Part shown: positions 34,457-42,726 of the stretch, piece by piece
How the letters are laid out: the number at the start of each line of letters is the position of its first letter
Position numbering within the stretch: the first letter of the stretch is position 1
Assembly: GCF_003428335.1 (NCBI RefSeq)
Contig: NZ_CP031704.1
Location: forward strand, 1,736,001 to 1,800,000
DNA from: Solimonas sp. K1W22B-7
Lineage (GTDB): Bacteria > Pseudomonadota > Gammaproteobacteria > Nevskiales > Nevskiaceae
Length of the DNA stretch: 64,000 bases
Reading direction: 5' to 3'
Program-made: the position numbers and the translations under genes
The notes under the pieces: generated by a model
Told to the model about the DNA's origin: nothing
The model's database searches: none
Seen by the model: only the letters and a program-made list of their open reading frames with translations

Positions 34457-36058
34457 CTACAACTTTGGCCGCGCGGCCAGGGCCTGCAGCAGCGGTGGGT
34501 CGCGGTCGTAGATGTCGGCCTTGAACCCCACGCGGCCGTTCTCCGGCACGTCGATGGTCCAGTAGGCCAGCAGGATCGGGACGGATTTGGCCAGCCTGAC
34601 GCTGCGCGTCGCCGGGTTGGCCAGGGTCGCGTCGATCGCGGCCGGGTCCCAGGCCGGGTCGTTGAGCAGCAGGCGCACCAGTTCCAGCACGTTCTCCACG
34701 CGGATGCAGCCGGAGCTGAAGGCACGCTGGCTGGCGCCGAACAGTTCGCGGTGGGGCGTGTCGTGCAGGTAGACGGCATAGGGGTTGGCGAAGCGGATTA
34801 CCGCACGGCCCAGCGAATTGCCCTCGCCGGAGTCCTGCCGCAGTGTGATCGCCCCGGGCTTGGCCCAGTTGACCTTCTTCGGGTCCAGCTCCTGGCCGGC
34901 CGCGTCCAGCACGCGGATGCGGTTGCGTTCCAGGTACTTCGGATCGCGGCGGACCTTGGGCAGAACGTCCTCGCGCAGGATCGTCGGCGGCACGGTCCAG
35001 GTGGGGTTCAGGGTCAGGTAGGTGATTTCGGACTTGAACACCGGGCTGCTGCGGTAGGGCTTGCCGACCTGCACGCGCGAGGACCAGACCGACTCGCCCT
35101 TGCGGAACAGGTTGATGTGGAAGCCGGCGATGTCCACCAGCACGAAGTCGTCGTGCAGCTCGTGCAGCAGCCAGCGGCCGCGCTCGAGGTTGACGCGGAC
35201 CTGGTCGATGCGCCGGGCGACCGGCACGTTGAGGGCGTTGCGCGTGCCGGGGCCGATGGCGCCATCGGCATCCAGGTATTGCTCCTGCTGGAAGCACTTC
35301 ACGGCGGCTTCCAGGGTCGCGTCGTACAGCGTCGAGCCGTCGTTGGCCGCGGCATCGATGTCGCCGGTGGCGGCCAGGCGCTTGCGCAGCAGGGCCACGC
35401 GCGGATCGTCCACGCCGGGCTTGAGGGCCGGGCCGCCCGGGATCGTGGTCCAGCCGCCGGCGGCTTCCACCGCGCGCAGGCGCGCCAGCGCGGCACGCAG
35501 GCGCTCATAGGCCGGGTGGTCCGGCCGGGCACCCTTGAACACGGCGGCGATGTTGCCGGTCTTCACGGCGTCGACCATGTAGCCCAGCGCCTGGTCCGGG
35601 GTCATCGTGCGTGCGTCGAAGTTCCACTGCGCGTCGAGGCTGCCGGGGTCGACCTTGCCGCGGAACAGGTGCGCCAGCGCAAGCAGGTAGGAGCGCGTGG
35701 TGGCCAGGTCATAGGCGGCGATGCCGTCGGGGTCGGCGGAGGCCGGGCCCTTTTCGACCTGCTCCAGGGCGTAGTCGCGCGGGTCCAGCCCGTCGGCGGC
35801 CAGGCCGCGCAGCTCCGTGATCAGGGCTTCCTGGCGGCTGCGGTCGTTCCAGGCCGGCGCAAAATCGCGCTGCTCGTAGAAGCGGGCGATGCCCTCGGTC
35901 AGCGATACACCCTCCAGCTTCGGGCCCGAGGGGCCGGCGTCGCGCAGCTGCTCGACACGTTCGCGCACCACCTCGCGCAGACCCTGGGCCGGGGCGGGCA
36001 GGGCGCAGGCGGCCAGCAGCAAAGCCGAGATGCCGCGGCGCAATGCGGATGTGTTCAT
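34457..36058 (-). CDS. LdtD/YcbB-type L,D-transpeptidase
   Basis: A 533-residue secreted enzyme with signal peptide 1-25. A peptidoglycan-binding helical module (about 210-275) precedes the YkuD catalytic domain (about 300-500), with H432 and H436 in LHDTPHRELF and the nucleophile C451 in SSGCIRVEN. It makes 3-3 crosslinks in peptidoglycan and is resistant to most penicillins. It is divergent from a second L,D-transpeptidase gene at 36145. Confidence 0.95.
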   Translation of the reverse strand: MNTSALRRGISALLLAACALPAPAQGLREVVRERVEQLRDAGPSGPKLEGVSLTEGIARFYEQRDFAPAWNDRSRQEALITELRGLAADGLDPRDYALEQVEKGPASADPDGIAAYDLATTRSYLLALAHLFRGKVDPGSLDAQWNFDARTMTPDQALGYMVDAVKTGNIAAVFKGARPDHPAYERLRAALARLRAVEAAGGWTTIPGGPALKPGVDDPRVALLRKRLAATGDIDAAANDGSTLYDATLEAAVKCFQQEQYLDADGAIGPGTRNALNVPVARRIDQVRVNLERGRWLLHELHDDFVLVDIAGFHINLFRKGESVWSSRVQVGKPYRSSPVFKSEITYLTLNPTWTVPPTILREDVLPKVRRDPKYLERNRIRVLDAAGQELDPKKVNWAKPGAITLRQDSGEGNSLGRAVIRFANPYAVYLHDTPHRELFGASQRAFSSGCIRVENVLELVRLLLNDPAWDPAAIDATLANPATRSVRLAKSVPILLAYWTIDVPENGRVGFKADIYDRDPPLLQALAARPKL

Positions 36059-36144
36059 GACGCTCCCTGTCTGTCTGGCGGACTGTGGACGCCCGCTCGT
36101 CGGCGCGATTTTGCCCTGTTCGCGGTCCCCGCTACCATGCCGCC

Positions 36145-36873
36145 ATGCTGAATTCTTTTGTCAGGCGGTGTCTCGCCGCCGCCTTCCTGCTTGCGGTGGC
36201 CGTTGGCGCCTCGGCGGCTCCGCCGGCCGAGGCCCTGCGCCGCGCTGCGCCGGAGGTCAATCCCAAGGCCCTGAAGGCGGCGCTGTCGGCCCTGGCCTGC
36301 GCCGAGTCGGCCGGCATGGCGCCGGCGCGTCACCTGGCCCTGATCGACTACTCCCTGCCCTCGACCCGGCGGCGGCTCTGGGTGTTCGACCTGGAGAAGC
36401 GCAAGCTGCTGTTCCGGGAGCTGGTGGCCCATGGCCGCAACTCCGGCGACAACCTCGCCAACCGCTTCTCCAACGACCAGGACAGCCTGACCTCCAGCCT
36501 CGGGCCGTTCCGTACGCTGGAAGCCTATGACGGGCGCAACGGCTACTCGCTGCGCATGGCCGGGCTGGAGCCCGGCGTCAACGACCGCGCCTACGAGCGT
36601 GCCCTGGTGATCCATGGTGCGCAGTACGTCAACGCCAGGCTGGCGGGCAAGCAGGGGCGCCTGGGGCGCAGCTGGGGTTGCCCGGCGGTGCGTCCCGCCG
36701 TGGCGCAGAAGCTGATCGACGCGCTCAAGGACGGCCAGTTCGTCTTTGCCTGGTACCCCGATCCGGCCTGGGCCGGCGCGCAGGGCTACGCGCAATGCCC
36801 GCTGACCTCGGGCGAGCCGCCGGCCGAACCGGCCGCGTCACTGGCCGTGAACGAACCCCCGTTGGCTCCTTAG
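36145..36873 (+). CDS. Secreted murein L,D-transpeptidase catalytic-domain protein
   Basis: A 242-residue protein with signal peptide 1-24 and a single YkuD-like domain. The active-site region reads IHGAQYVN (H157) and GRSWGCPAV (S176, C179). The group is the short 'murein L,D-transpeptidase catalytic domain family' without peptidoglycan-binding module. ATG 36145 starts the signal peptide. The 86 bases to the divergent LdtD-type gene must hold both promoters. Confidence 0.92.
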   Translation: MLNSFVRRCLAAAFLLAVAVGASAAPPAEALRRAAPEVNPKALKAALSALACAESAGMAPARHLALIDYSLPSTRRRLWVFDLEKRKLLFRELVAHGRNSGDNLANRFSNDQDSLTSSLGPFRTLEAYDGRNGYSLRMAGLEPGVNDRAYERALVIHGAQYVNARLAGKQGRLGRSWGCPAVRPAVAQKLIDALKDGQFVFAWYPDPAWAGAQGYAQCPLTSGEPPAEPAASLAVNEPPLAP

Positions 36874-37247
36874 AGCGCCACCTCGTCGACATCCTCATAG
36901 GCGCTCCACTCGAAGCGCGGCGTGCACAACGCCAGGAACACCAGATCGGCGCTCCCGGTGTTGGTGATGCGCTGGCGGCTCAGTGGCGGAATCAGCAGGA
37001 CGTCGCCGGGCCGCATCTCCTGCGGTGGCCGCTCATCGACCTCGGCGCGGCCGCGACCCTCCAGGATCACATAGCGCTCGGCGATGCCGTGCAGGCGGTG
37101 CCAGCGCGTGGTCACCCCCGGCGCGACCCGGGCGCGGGCAATGGAAAGGCCGGGATCCTCCGCCGAGTTCGACAGCTCGGCGATCGCGCAGCGTTCCGCG
37201 GTCATTGCTTCCGGCGCGCGGCTGCCGTCGATTCGCGCCGCCTTCAC
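36870..37247 (-). CDS. Cupin-domain protein
   Basis: A 125-residue single cupin: motif 1 TTRWHRLHGIAERYVILEGRG and motif 2 MRPGDVLLIPPLSRQRITN, giving a likely metal-binding set of His and Glu. Function unknown. The GTG start at 37247 overlaps the stop of the 62-aa gene (GTGA), which identifies it. It is the last gene of a three-gene overlapping operon. Confidence 0.88.
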   Translation of the reverse strand: MKAARIDGSRAPEAMTAERCAIAELSNSAEDPGLSIARARVAPGVTTRWHRLHGIAERYVILEGRGRAEVDERPPQEMRPGDVLLIPPLSRQRITNTGSADLVFLALCTPRFEWSAYEDVDEVAL

Positions 37248-37432
37248 TCGCGGTGCTCTCCGGGCGACTTCTTGCGCCGCGTGGCCCACATGTCGTCGAT
37301 CAGGTTCGGGTAGGGCCGGCCAGCACGCTCCGCGCGTTCCATGGCGGCGGCCTTCTGCTCCGGCGTCAGCGGCTTGGGCTTCGCATCGCCCGGGTTGTTG
37401 CGCTGCCAGGGAGGCAGCTTGTCCATTCTCAT
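37244..37432 (-). CDS. Small hypothetical protein, 62 aa
   Basis: A 62-residue Lys/Arg/Pro-rich protein (LPPWQRNN, KPKPLTPEQKAAAMERAERAG, DDMWATRRKKSPGE). Its ATG at 37432 overlaps the stop of the upstream gene (ATGA) and its stop overlaps the cupin start (GTGA). Overlaps on both sides argue it is a real gene and coupled. I do not recognise a family. Confidence 0.72.
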   Translation of the reverse strand: MRMDKLPPWQRNNPGDAKPKPLTPEQKAAAMERAERAGRPYPNLIDDMWATRRKKSPGEHRE

Positions 37433-37845
37433 GCTTTGGCTCCGGTACTGCGGTAAGCGGCGCGCAGCTGGCCCACGGTGCCCGCGCCTTCGGTGAATAC
37501 GAACAGCCACAATACCGGAGGTCCGCCCATGACCACGATCACCCAGACCAGCACCAGGGCGACGTAGAGGCGGGCCCAGCCATCGATCACCGCCAGCAGG
37601 CCCACCGGGTGCAGCAGGCGCGCGATCACCCAGACGCTCACCAGCGAGCCGGTCAGGCAGACGAACAGCAGGTGGATCGGCTCGAAGGCCGGCGCCACCG
37701 GGTCGCCGCCGAGCAGGCCGTTGAGCCAGTAGATCGAGGCGATGAACTTCGGCGCCAGCGGCGGCAGCGCCAGCATCCAGGTCACGGCGGAATCCAGCCA
37801 GGCCCAGAAGCGCACGGTACCGGGCGGGATATGGTCGTAGCGCAT
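37429..37845 (-). CDS. Hypothetical membrane protein, 138 aa
   Basis: A 138-residue protein with four likely membrane segments (about 12-32, 55-80, 85-105 and 108-125). Text includes FWAWLDSAVTWMLALPPLAPKF and HLLFVCLTGSLVSVWVIARLLH. Function unknown. First gene of the overlapping operon with the 62-aa protein and the cupin. Start 37845 chosen as the first ATG in a membrane-protein frame. Confidence 0.78.
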   Translation of the reverse strand: MRYDHIPPGTVRFWAWLDSAVTWMLALPPLAPKFIASIYWLNGLLGGDPVAPAFEPIHLLFVCLTGSLVSVWVIARLLHPVGLLAVIDGWARLYVALVLVWVIVVMGGPPVLWLFVFTEGAGTVGQLRAAYRSTGAKA

Positions 37846-37941
37846 GCGGGCTCCGGGAAGTGGATGCCGGAGCCTAACCCGGCAGCGTGGAGGACAAAAG
37901 CGTTGCGCCGGCGCAGCGGTGCCGCATCCTTTACGCCGGCA

Positions 37942-37972
37942 CAACAAGAAAGGCGCCGGAAACCGGCGCCTT
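37942..37972 (-). terminator. Rho-independent terminator for the glycine-zipper gene
   Basis: A perfect 10-bp stem AAGGCGCCGG/CCGGCGCCTT (37950-37959 and 37963-37972) with a three-base loop, followed on the minus strand by TTCTTGTTG. It ends the transcript of the gene at 37996-38298. Confidence 0.85.
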
Positions 37973-37995
37973 CGGGACCTCGGGATGCATCCCGA

Positions 37996-38298
37996 TCAGT
38001 CGCGATGCTTCTTGTGCTTGCGCTTGCCGTGGCCACGATGCTTGTCGTGGTGATGGTGATCGTCGTGCTCGTGGACGATGACGGTCTTGCCGGGCTCCGG
38101 CTTGGAGCCGATCGCCGCACCGGCTGCGCCACCGATGGCGCCGCCGATGATCGCGCCGTTGCGCCCGCCGACGCTGTCACCTACCGCCGCGCCCGCGCCG
38201 CCGCCGATGGCGCCGCCGATGATTGCCCCGGTATCGGCCGCGAAACCTGCCGACGACACCATGAACAGACCCACGAAAACTGCTGCTGCCTTGTGCAT
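37996..38298 (-). CDS. Glycine-zipper protein with His-rich tail
   Basis: A 100-residue exported protein. Signal peptide 1-21, then two glycine-zipper segments (GAIIGGAIGGGAGAAVG and GAIIGGAIGGAAGAAIG) typical of membrane-inserting or pore-like outer-envelope proteins, then a charged tail with HEHDDHHHHDKHRGHGK, which is likely to bind metal such as Ni, Zn or Cu. I know glycine-zipper families such as Rick_17kDa_Anti/OmpA-like, but not this exact combination. Confidence 0.85.
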   Translation of the reverse strand: MHKAAAVFVGLFMVSSAGFAADTGAIIGGAIGGGAGAAVGDSVGGRNGAIIGGAIGGAAGAAIGSKPEPGKTVIVHEHDDHHHHDKHRGHGKRKHKKHRD

Positions 38299-38374
38299 GA
38301 GAATCTCCTCCCTGGAGATTGCTGGAAAATACGGGCGGAACTTAACACGGCCCTGCCCGAACGGCGGCTGAACG

Positions 38375-39610
38375 TCAGCCCGCCGCCAGCGCCTGTTCCA
38401 GGCCGGAGAGCAGGCGGTCGATCTCCGCGGCGCTGTTGTAATGCACGAAGGACAGGCGCAGGACGCCCTGGGCCGGGTCCACCCCCATCGCTTCCAGCAG
38501 GCGCAGCGCGTAGAAGTGTCCGGCCGCCGTCATCAGGCCTTCCCTGGCCAGGCGCGGTACCAGCGCCGCGGGTGTCTGGCGCAGCGGTAGCACGGCGACG
38601 GTCGCTGCGCGCCGGGCCGGATCGCGCGGGCCAAGAACGCGCAGTCCCGGAATCTGCTCGAGGCCGTCGAGCAGGCGCGCCAGCAGCGGCTGCTCGGCGT
38701 CGTGCAGCAGCTCACGCACGCGCTGTGGCCGGCCGGCGGTCGCCGCACCGGGATGGTGATGCGCGTCCAGGGCGTCGAAGTATTCGGCGATACCGCGTGA
38801 TGCCGCGATCTGCGCATGGTCCGGGCCGGCCGGCGTCAGCCGTTTGCGCGGCAACACGGCATTGAAGTAGTGCCCCTGGTTGGCGAGCCGATCGAGCAGC
38901 GGGCGGCGCAGGGCCATCAGGCCCTGGTGCGGGCCGAAGGTCTTGTACAGCGAGAACAGGTAGATGTCCGCGCCCAGCGCGCGCAGGTCGGGCAGGCCAT
39001 GCGGTGCGTAGGAGACCCCGTCGACCACGGTGAGTGCGCCGGCGCTGCGTGCCTGCGCGGTGATCCGGGCCACCGGGTTCAGCTGCGCGACGATGTTGGA
39101 GCAATGCGGGAATACCACCAGACGCGTGCGTTCGCACAGCAGCGCGTCCAGTGCCGCCGGATCCAGCGCGCCGGTGTCCGCCTCGACGCGCCACTCGCGC
39201 ACCACGATCCCGTCCTGGGCGAGGCGGCGCCAGGCGCCGGTATTGGCTTCGTGGTCCTGGTTGGTGACGACGATCTCGTCGCCCGCGCGCAGCAGCCCGC
39301 GGAAGGCCTGCGCCAGCACGTAGGTGTTCTGCGAGGTGGAGGGGCCGAAGTGCAACTCGTCGGCGTCGACGCCGAGGTACTCCGCCAGCCGGACATGCGC
39401 GCGCTCCATCCAGTCGCCGGCCTCGCCGGACGCGGCGTAGGAGTAGCCGGGCTGGACCTTCAGGCGCCGGTAGTACTCCTGCAGCAGGTCGATGACCTGG
39501 CTGCAGGCGTAGGAGCCGCCGGCATTCTCGAAGAACGCCTGTCCCTGCAGCGAGGGCTCGGCGAAGGCGGGAAACTGGCGGCGGACGAAAGAGAGATCGA
39601 GGGCGGTCAT
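38375..39610 (-). CDS. Class-V aminotransferase (cysteine desulfurase-like)
   Basis: A 411-residue PLP enzyme of the class-V/NifS-like group. Features: FFENAGGSYACSQVI near the start, TSQNTYVLAQAF, DHEANTGAWRRL, VVDGVSYAPHGLPDL and the PLP lysine in LFSLYKTFGPHQ. This subgroup is often called cysteine desulfurase-like or SufS-related, but the catalytic loop Cys is not obvious, so the reaction is open. The start at 39610 is chosen; the frame continues upstream by 15 residues without support. Confidence 0.88.
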   Translation of the reverse strand: MTALDLSFVRRQFPAFAEPSLQGQAFFENAGGSYACSQVIDLLQEYYRRLKVQPGYSYAASGEAGDWMERAHVRLAEYLGVDADELHFGPSTSQNTYVLAQAFRGLLRAGDEIVVTNQDHEANTGAWRRLAQDGIVVREWRVEADTGALDPAALDALLCERTRLVVFPHCSNIVAQLNPVARITAQARSAGALTVVDGVSYAPHGLPDLRALGADIYLFSLYKTFGPHQGLMALRRPLLDRLANQGHYFNAVLPRKRLTPAGPDHAQIAASRGIAEYFDALDAHHHPGAATAGRPQRVRELLHDAEQPLLARLLDGLEQIPGLRVLGPRDPARRAATVAVLPLRQTPAALVPRLAREGLMTAAGHFYALRLLEAMGVDPAQGVLRLSFVHYNSAAEIDRLLSGLEQALAAG

Positions 39611-39676
39611 GGGGCAGGCGCGGTGGACTGTGGCCATGGTAATGTGAAGGTGCATTCACACGAATCCCTTGATCGA

Positions 39677-42157
39677 ATGAAACGAGTCTTGATGCTGCTG
39701 GGCTTGCTTTTGGGTGCCTGCGGCGGTGGTGGTGGGGGCGGCGAAGAGGCTCCGGTTCTGCATGCAGGGCAGTTCAGCTTTGGTGCTGCGAGCTACAGCG
39801 CCGCGGAGAACGCTGGCAGCGTGGTCGTCAGCGTGCAGCGCCTCGGCGGCAGCGATGGTGCGGTCAGCGTGGCCTACGCCAGCGGCGGAGGCAGTGCTGC
39901 CGCGCCCGGCGATCACGCCGCGGTGCAGGGGCGGCTGGAGTGGCCTGCGGGAGATGCCGCGCCGCGCAGCATCACGGTGCCGATCGTCAACGATGCCCTG
40001 CGCGAAGGCGACGAGACCGTCCTGCTGTCGCTGTCCGCGCCGGTCGGCGGCGCGGCGCTCGCCAGTCCCTCGCAGGCGACGCTGACGATTCGCGACGACG
40101 ACCCGGCGGTGCCGGGGCAGTTGCAGTTCGAAGCCGCGTCCTACTCGGTGGTCGAGGACCAGGGTACGGTGCAGATCCGGGTGCAGCGCACGGGTGGCAG
40201 TGATGGCGCCGTCGGCGTTTCCTACGCGGTTGTGGACGGCAATGCCGCTGCGGGGACGGACTACATCGCCAGCAGCGGCACGCTGGCCTGGGGCGATCGC
40301 GAGGAGGGGAGCAATGTCGTCCTGATACAGCTTGTCGACAACGACCGGCTCGATGGCAGCCGCACCCTGGTCCTGGAACTGTCCGCGCCCACCGGCGGGG
40401 CAAGCCTCGGCACGAGGCGGCGGGTGACGCTGACGATCCAGGACAACGAGAAGCCGCAGCCGGGCCGGCTGCAGTTCGGGGCTGTCGCCTACCAGGTGGC
40501 GGAGAACGCGGGCACGGCGCTGGTGACCGTGACGCGCAGCGGCGGCAGCAATGGTGCTGTTGGACTGTCCTATGCCACCGCCGACGACACCGCGCGGACC
40601 GGGACCGAATACACCGCGGTGAGCGGCAAGCTGTCCTGGGCGGATGGCGACGTCGGTACGAAGACCTTCGCCGTGCCGATCCTGGACGACGCCGTGCGCG
40701 ACCGGAACAAGAAGCTGGGCCTGCGCCTGTCCGCAGCCACCGGCGGAGCGGTCCTGGGTACGGCGTCGGTGTCGCTGACGATCCTGGACAACGAGCCGGC
40801 GCAGACGGGCACGCTGCAGTTTGGCGCGGCCGCCCAGGACGCCGACGAAACCGCCGGCAGCGTCACGATCGCGGTGACCCGCACCGGGGGCATCGACGGC
40901 GCGGTGTCGGTCCGCTATGCCGCGGCGGGGGGCACGGCGGTGGCGGGCTCGGACTACGCCGCGTTCGGCGGCACGCTGTCCTGGGCCGATGGCGACGGGG
41001 CCGTCAAGACCTTTGCCGTGCGGCCGCTCAACGACTCTGCCCAGGAGGACAGCGAAACCCTGGTCCTGCGGCTGTCCGATCCCCTGGGCGCGACGCTGGG
41101 GTCCCTCGTCACCAGCACGCTCACGCTGCGCGATGACGACAAGCCCTTGCCGCTGGAACTGGTCGAGGCCTTTCCGGCACTGAGCTTCGATGACCCCGTG
41201 TTCCTTCTGGCGGAGCGTGGCGACGACAGCCGCCTGTACCTGGTCGAGCAGGCCGGGCGCATCCGGGTTTTCGCCAACGACGATGCCGTGACGGCTGCGG
41301 CCACGTTCGTCGACATTTCCCTGGATGTGGATTCGGGGGGCGAGAGCGGCCTGCTGGGCATGGCCTTCGATCCCGGCTTCGCCAGCAACGGCTATGTCTA
41401 CCTGCACTACGTTTCCCGCAGCCGCGGCCAGGTGGTGTCCCGCTTCCACGCGCTTTCGCGCGACAGCCTCGATGTTTCTTCCGAGCAGGTGCTGCTGGAA
41501 CTGGGGCGTAGCGGGGCGCACAACGGCGGCTGGATCGGTTTCGGTCCCGACGGCCATCTCTATGTCACCGTGGGGGACCATCTGCAGCCGGGCAACGGGC
41601 AGCGGCTGGACGTGCTGCAGGGCAAGGTGCTGCGCATCACCACCAGCGGCTCGGCTCCCGCCGACAACCCCTTTGTCGGCACCGCAGGCGCGCGACCGGA
41701 AATCTGGGCCTATGGGTTCCGCAATCCCTGGCGCGCCAGCTTCGACCGTGCGAACGGACAGCTATGGCTCGGCGACGTCGGCGAAAACACGCGCGAGGAG
41801 ATCGACCGGGTGGAGCGCGGCGGCAACTTCGGCTGGAGCAGCTGTGAAGGTACGCTCTGCGGAACGGCACCGTCCGGCCATCGTCCGCCAGCACTGGAGT
41901 ACGGGCATGGCGGTGGCGGCGCCAGCGTCAACGGCGGCTACGTCTACCGCAGCGCGGCGATCGCGGAGGCCGTTGGGCTGTACTTCTTTGCGGACTTCAT
42001 CACCGGCCAGGTGTGGTACGCGCGGTCCGTGTCCGGCAGGCTCGTCATGACGCAGTTCGCCACCCTGGATTACCCGAGTTCCATGGGCGAGGACGCCGCG
42101 GGTGAGCTGTATGTCGTCAGCTACAATGGCAAGCTGTATCGCCTGGCGCGACGCTAG
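39677..42157 (+). CDS. Lipoprotein with four Calx-beta repeats and a PQQ-type sugar dehydrogenase domain
   Basis: An 826-residue lipoprotein (lipobox LLGAC, Cys15). Four Calx-beta-like repeats start near residues 30, 145, 261 and 376, each about 115 long with an acidic calcium-type pattern (EGDETV, DDD, DNE). A sugar-dehydrogenase (GSDH-like) propeller follows from about 491: DDSRLYLVEQAGRIRVF, GLLGMAFDPGF, HNGGWIGFGPDGHLYV, IWAYGFRNPWRASF. This family may oxidise sugars with PQQ. No other PQQ genes are in the window. Confidence 0.88.
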   Translation: MKRVLMLLGLLLGACGGGGGGGEEAPVLHAGQFSFGAASYSAAENAGSVVVSVQRLGGSDGAVSVAYASGGGSAAAPGDHAAVQGRLEWPAGDAAPRSITVPIVNDALREGDETVLLSLSAPVGGAALASPSQATLTIRDDDPAVPGQLQFEAASYSVVEDQGTVQIRVQRTGGSDGAVGVSYAVVDGNAAAGTDYIASSGTLAWGDREEGSNVVLIQLVDNDRLDGSRTLVLELSAPTGGASLGTRRRVTLTIQDNEKPQPGRLQFGAVAYQVAENAGTALVTVTRSGGSNGAVGLSYATADDTARTGTEYTAVSGKLSWADGDVGTKTFAVPILDDAVRDRNKKLGLRLSAATGGAVLGTASVSLTILDNEPAQTGTLQFGAAAQDADETAGSVTIAVTRTGGIDGAVSVRYAAAGGTAVAGSDYAAFGGTLSWADGDGAVKTFAVRPLNDSAQEDSETLVLRLSDPLGATLGSLVTSTLTLRDDDKPLPLELVEAFPALSFDDPVFLLAERGDDSRLYLVEQAGRIRVFANDDAVTAAATFVDISLDVDSGGESGLLGMAFDPGFASNGYVYLHYVSRSRGQVVSRFHALSRDSLDVSSEQVLLELGRSGAHNGGWIGFGPDGHLYVTVGDHLQPGNGQRLDVLQGKVLRITTSGSAPADNPFVGTAGARPEIWAYGFRNPWRASFDRANGQLWLGDVGENTREEIDRVERGGNFGWSSCEGTLCGTAPSGHRPPALEYGHGGGGASVNGGYVYRSAAIAEAVGLYFFADFITGQVWYARSVSGRLVMTQFATLDYPSSMGEDAAGELYVVSYNGKLYRLARR

Positions 42158-42181
42158 CGGCGTCACGCCAGGCGGCCGTAG

Positions 42182-42496
42182 CTACTTGAAAAAATACTCG
42201 TCGCGCGACAGCTTGCCGTCCTTGTTGGCATCGCGGGTCGGCAGGCGCTTGGCCAGCTGCGAGTTCGGATCGAGCTCGGAGGTGTCGAGGAAACCATCGC
42301 CGTTCTTGTCCGGCGAGGCGGCTTCGGCCGAGCCGGTGATCTTGACGTCCTTGCCGTAGTCGGGCGTGCCGACGACGTTGCTGCCGGGGGCCATCAGGTC
42401 GAGGCCGGGCAGGGGACGGTCCGCCAGGGCGGCGGAAGAAGCCGTCAGGGCGGCGGCAACGAACAGGGCTTTGCAGCGGGTCTTGCAGCGAAACAT
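42182..42496 (-). CDS. Secreted EF-hand protein
   Basis: A 104-residue exported protein: signal peptide about 1-25 (AALA) and two EF-hand-type loops, DKNGDGFLDTSE and DANKDGKLSRDE. It probably binds calcium in the periplasm or outside. Its 5' end is set by ATG 42496, the start of the signal peptide. It is convergent with the Calx-beta protein gene. Confidence 0.88.
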   Translation of the reverse strand: MFRCKTRCKALFVAAALTASSAALADRPLPGLDLMAPGSNVVGTPDYGKDVKITGSAEAASPDKNGDGFLDTSELDPNSQLAKRLPTRDANKDGKLSRDEYFFK

Positions 42497-42726
42497 TCTG
42501 ATTCTCCAAGCGGAAGGAAGAGGCACAGCAATGCCCGACGTCCTGGGTGGGACGCCGTTGTCCGCGGGGGTCAGGCTGGTGACGGAGCTGCGGCCACGCC
42601 CTTGGGGCCGATCCGTCACCCATAGCCTAGCGGGAGCGGCGCACGCCGACAACGGCTGCGGGCAGGGTTCTCAGCGCATATGCTTGGGTCCACCGGCGCA
42701 TACAGACGCCACGAGGGGATTGGGGA

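Noticed and set aside
38816-39676. Upstream part of the frame leading into the Calx-beta gene
   Set aside because: It is antisense to the class-V aminotransferase. The lipoprotein signal begins cleanly at 39677, so the longer start is not used.
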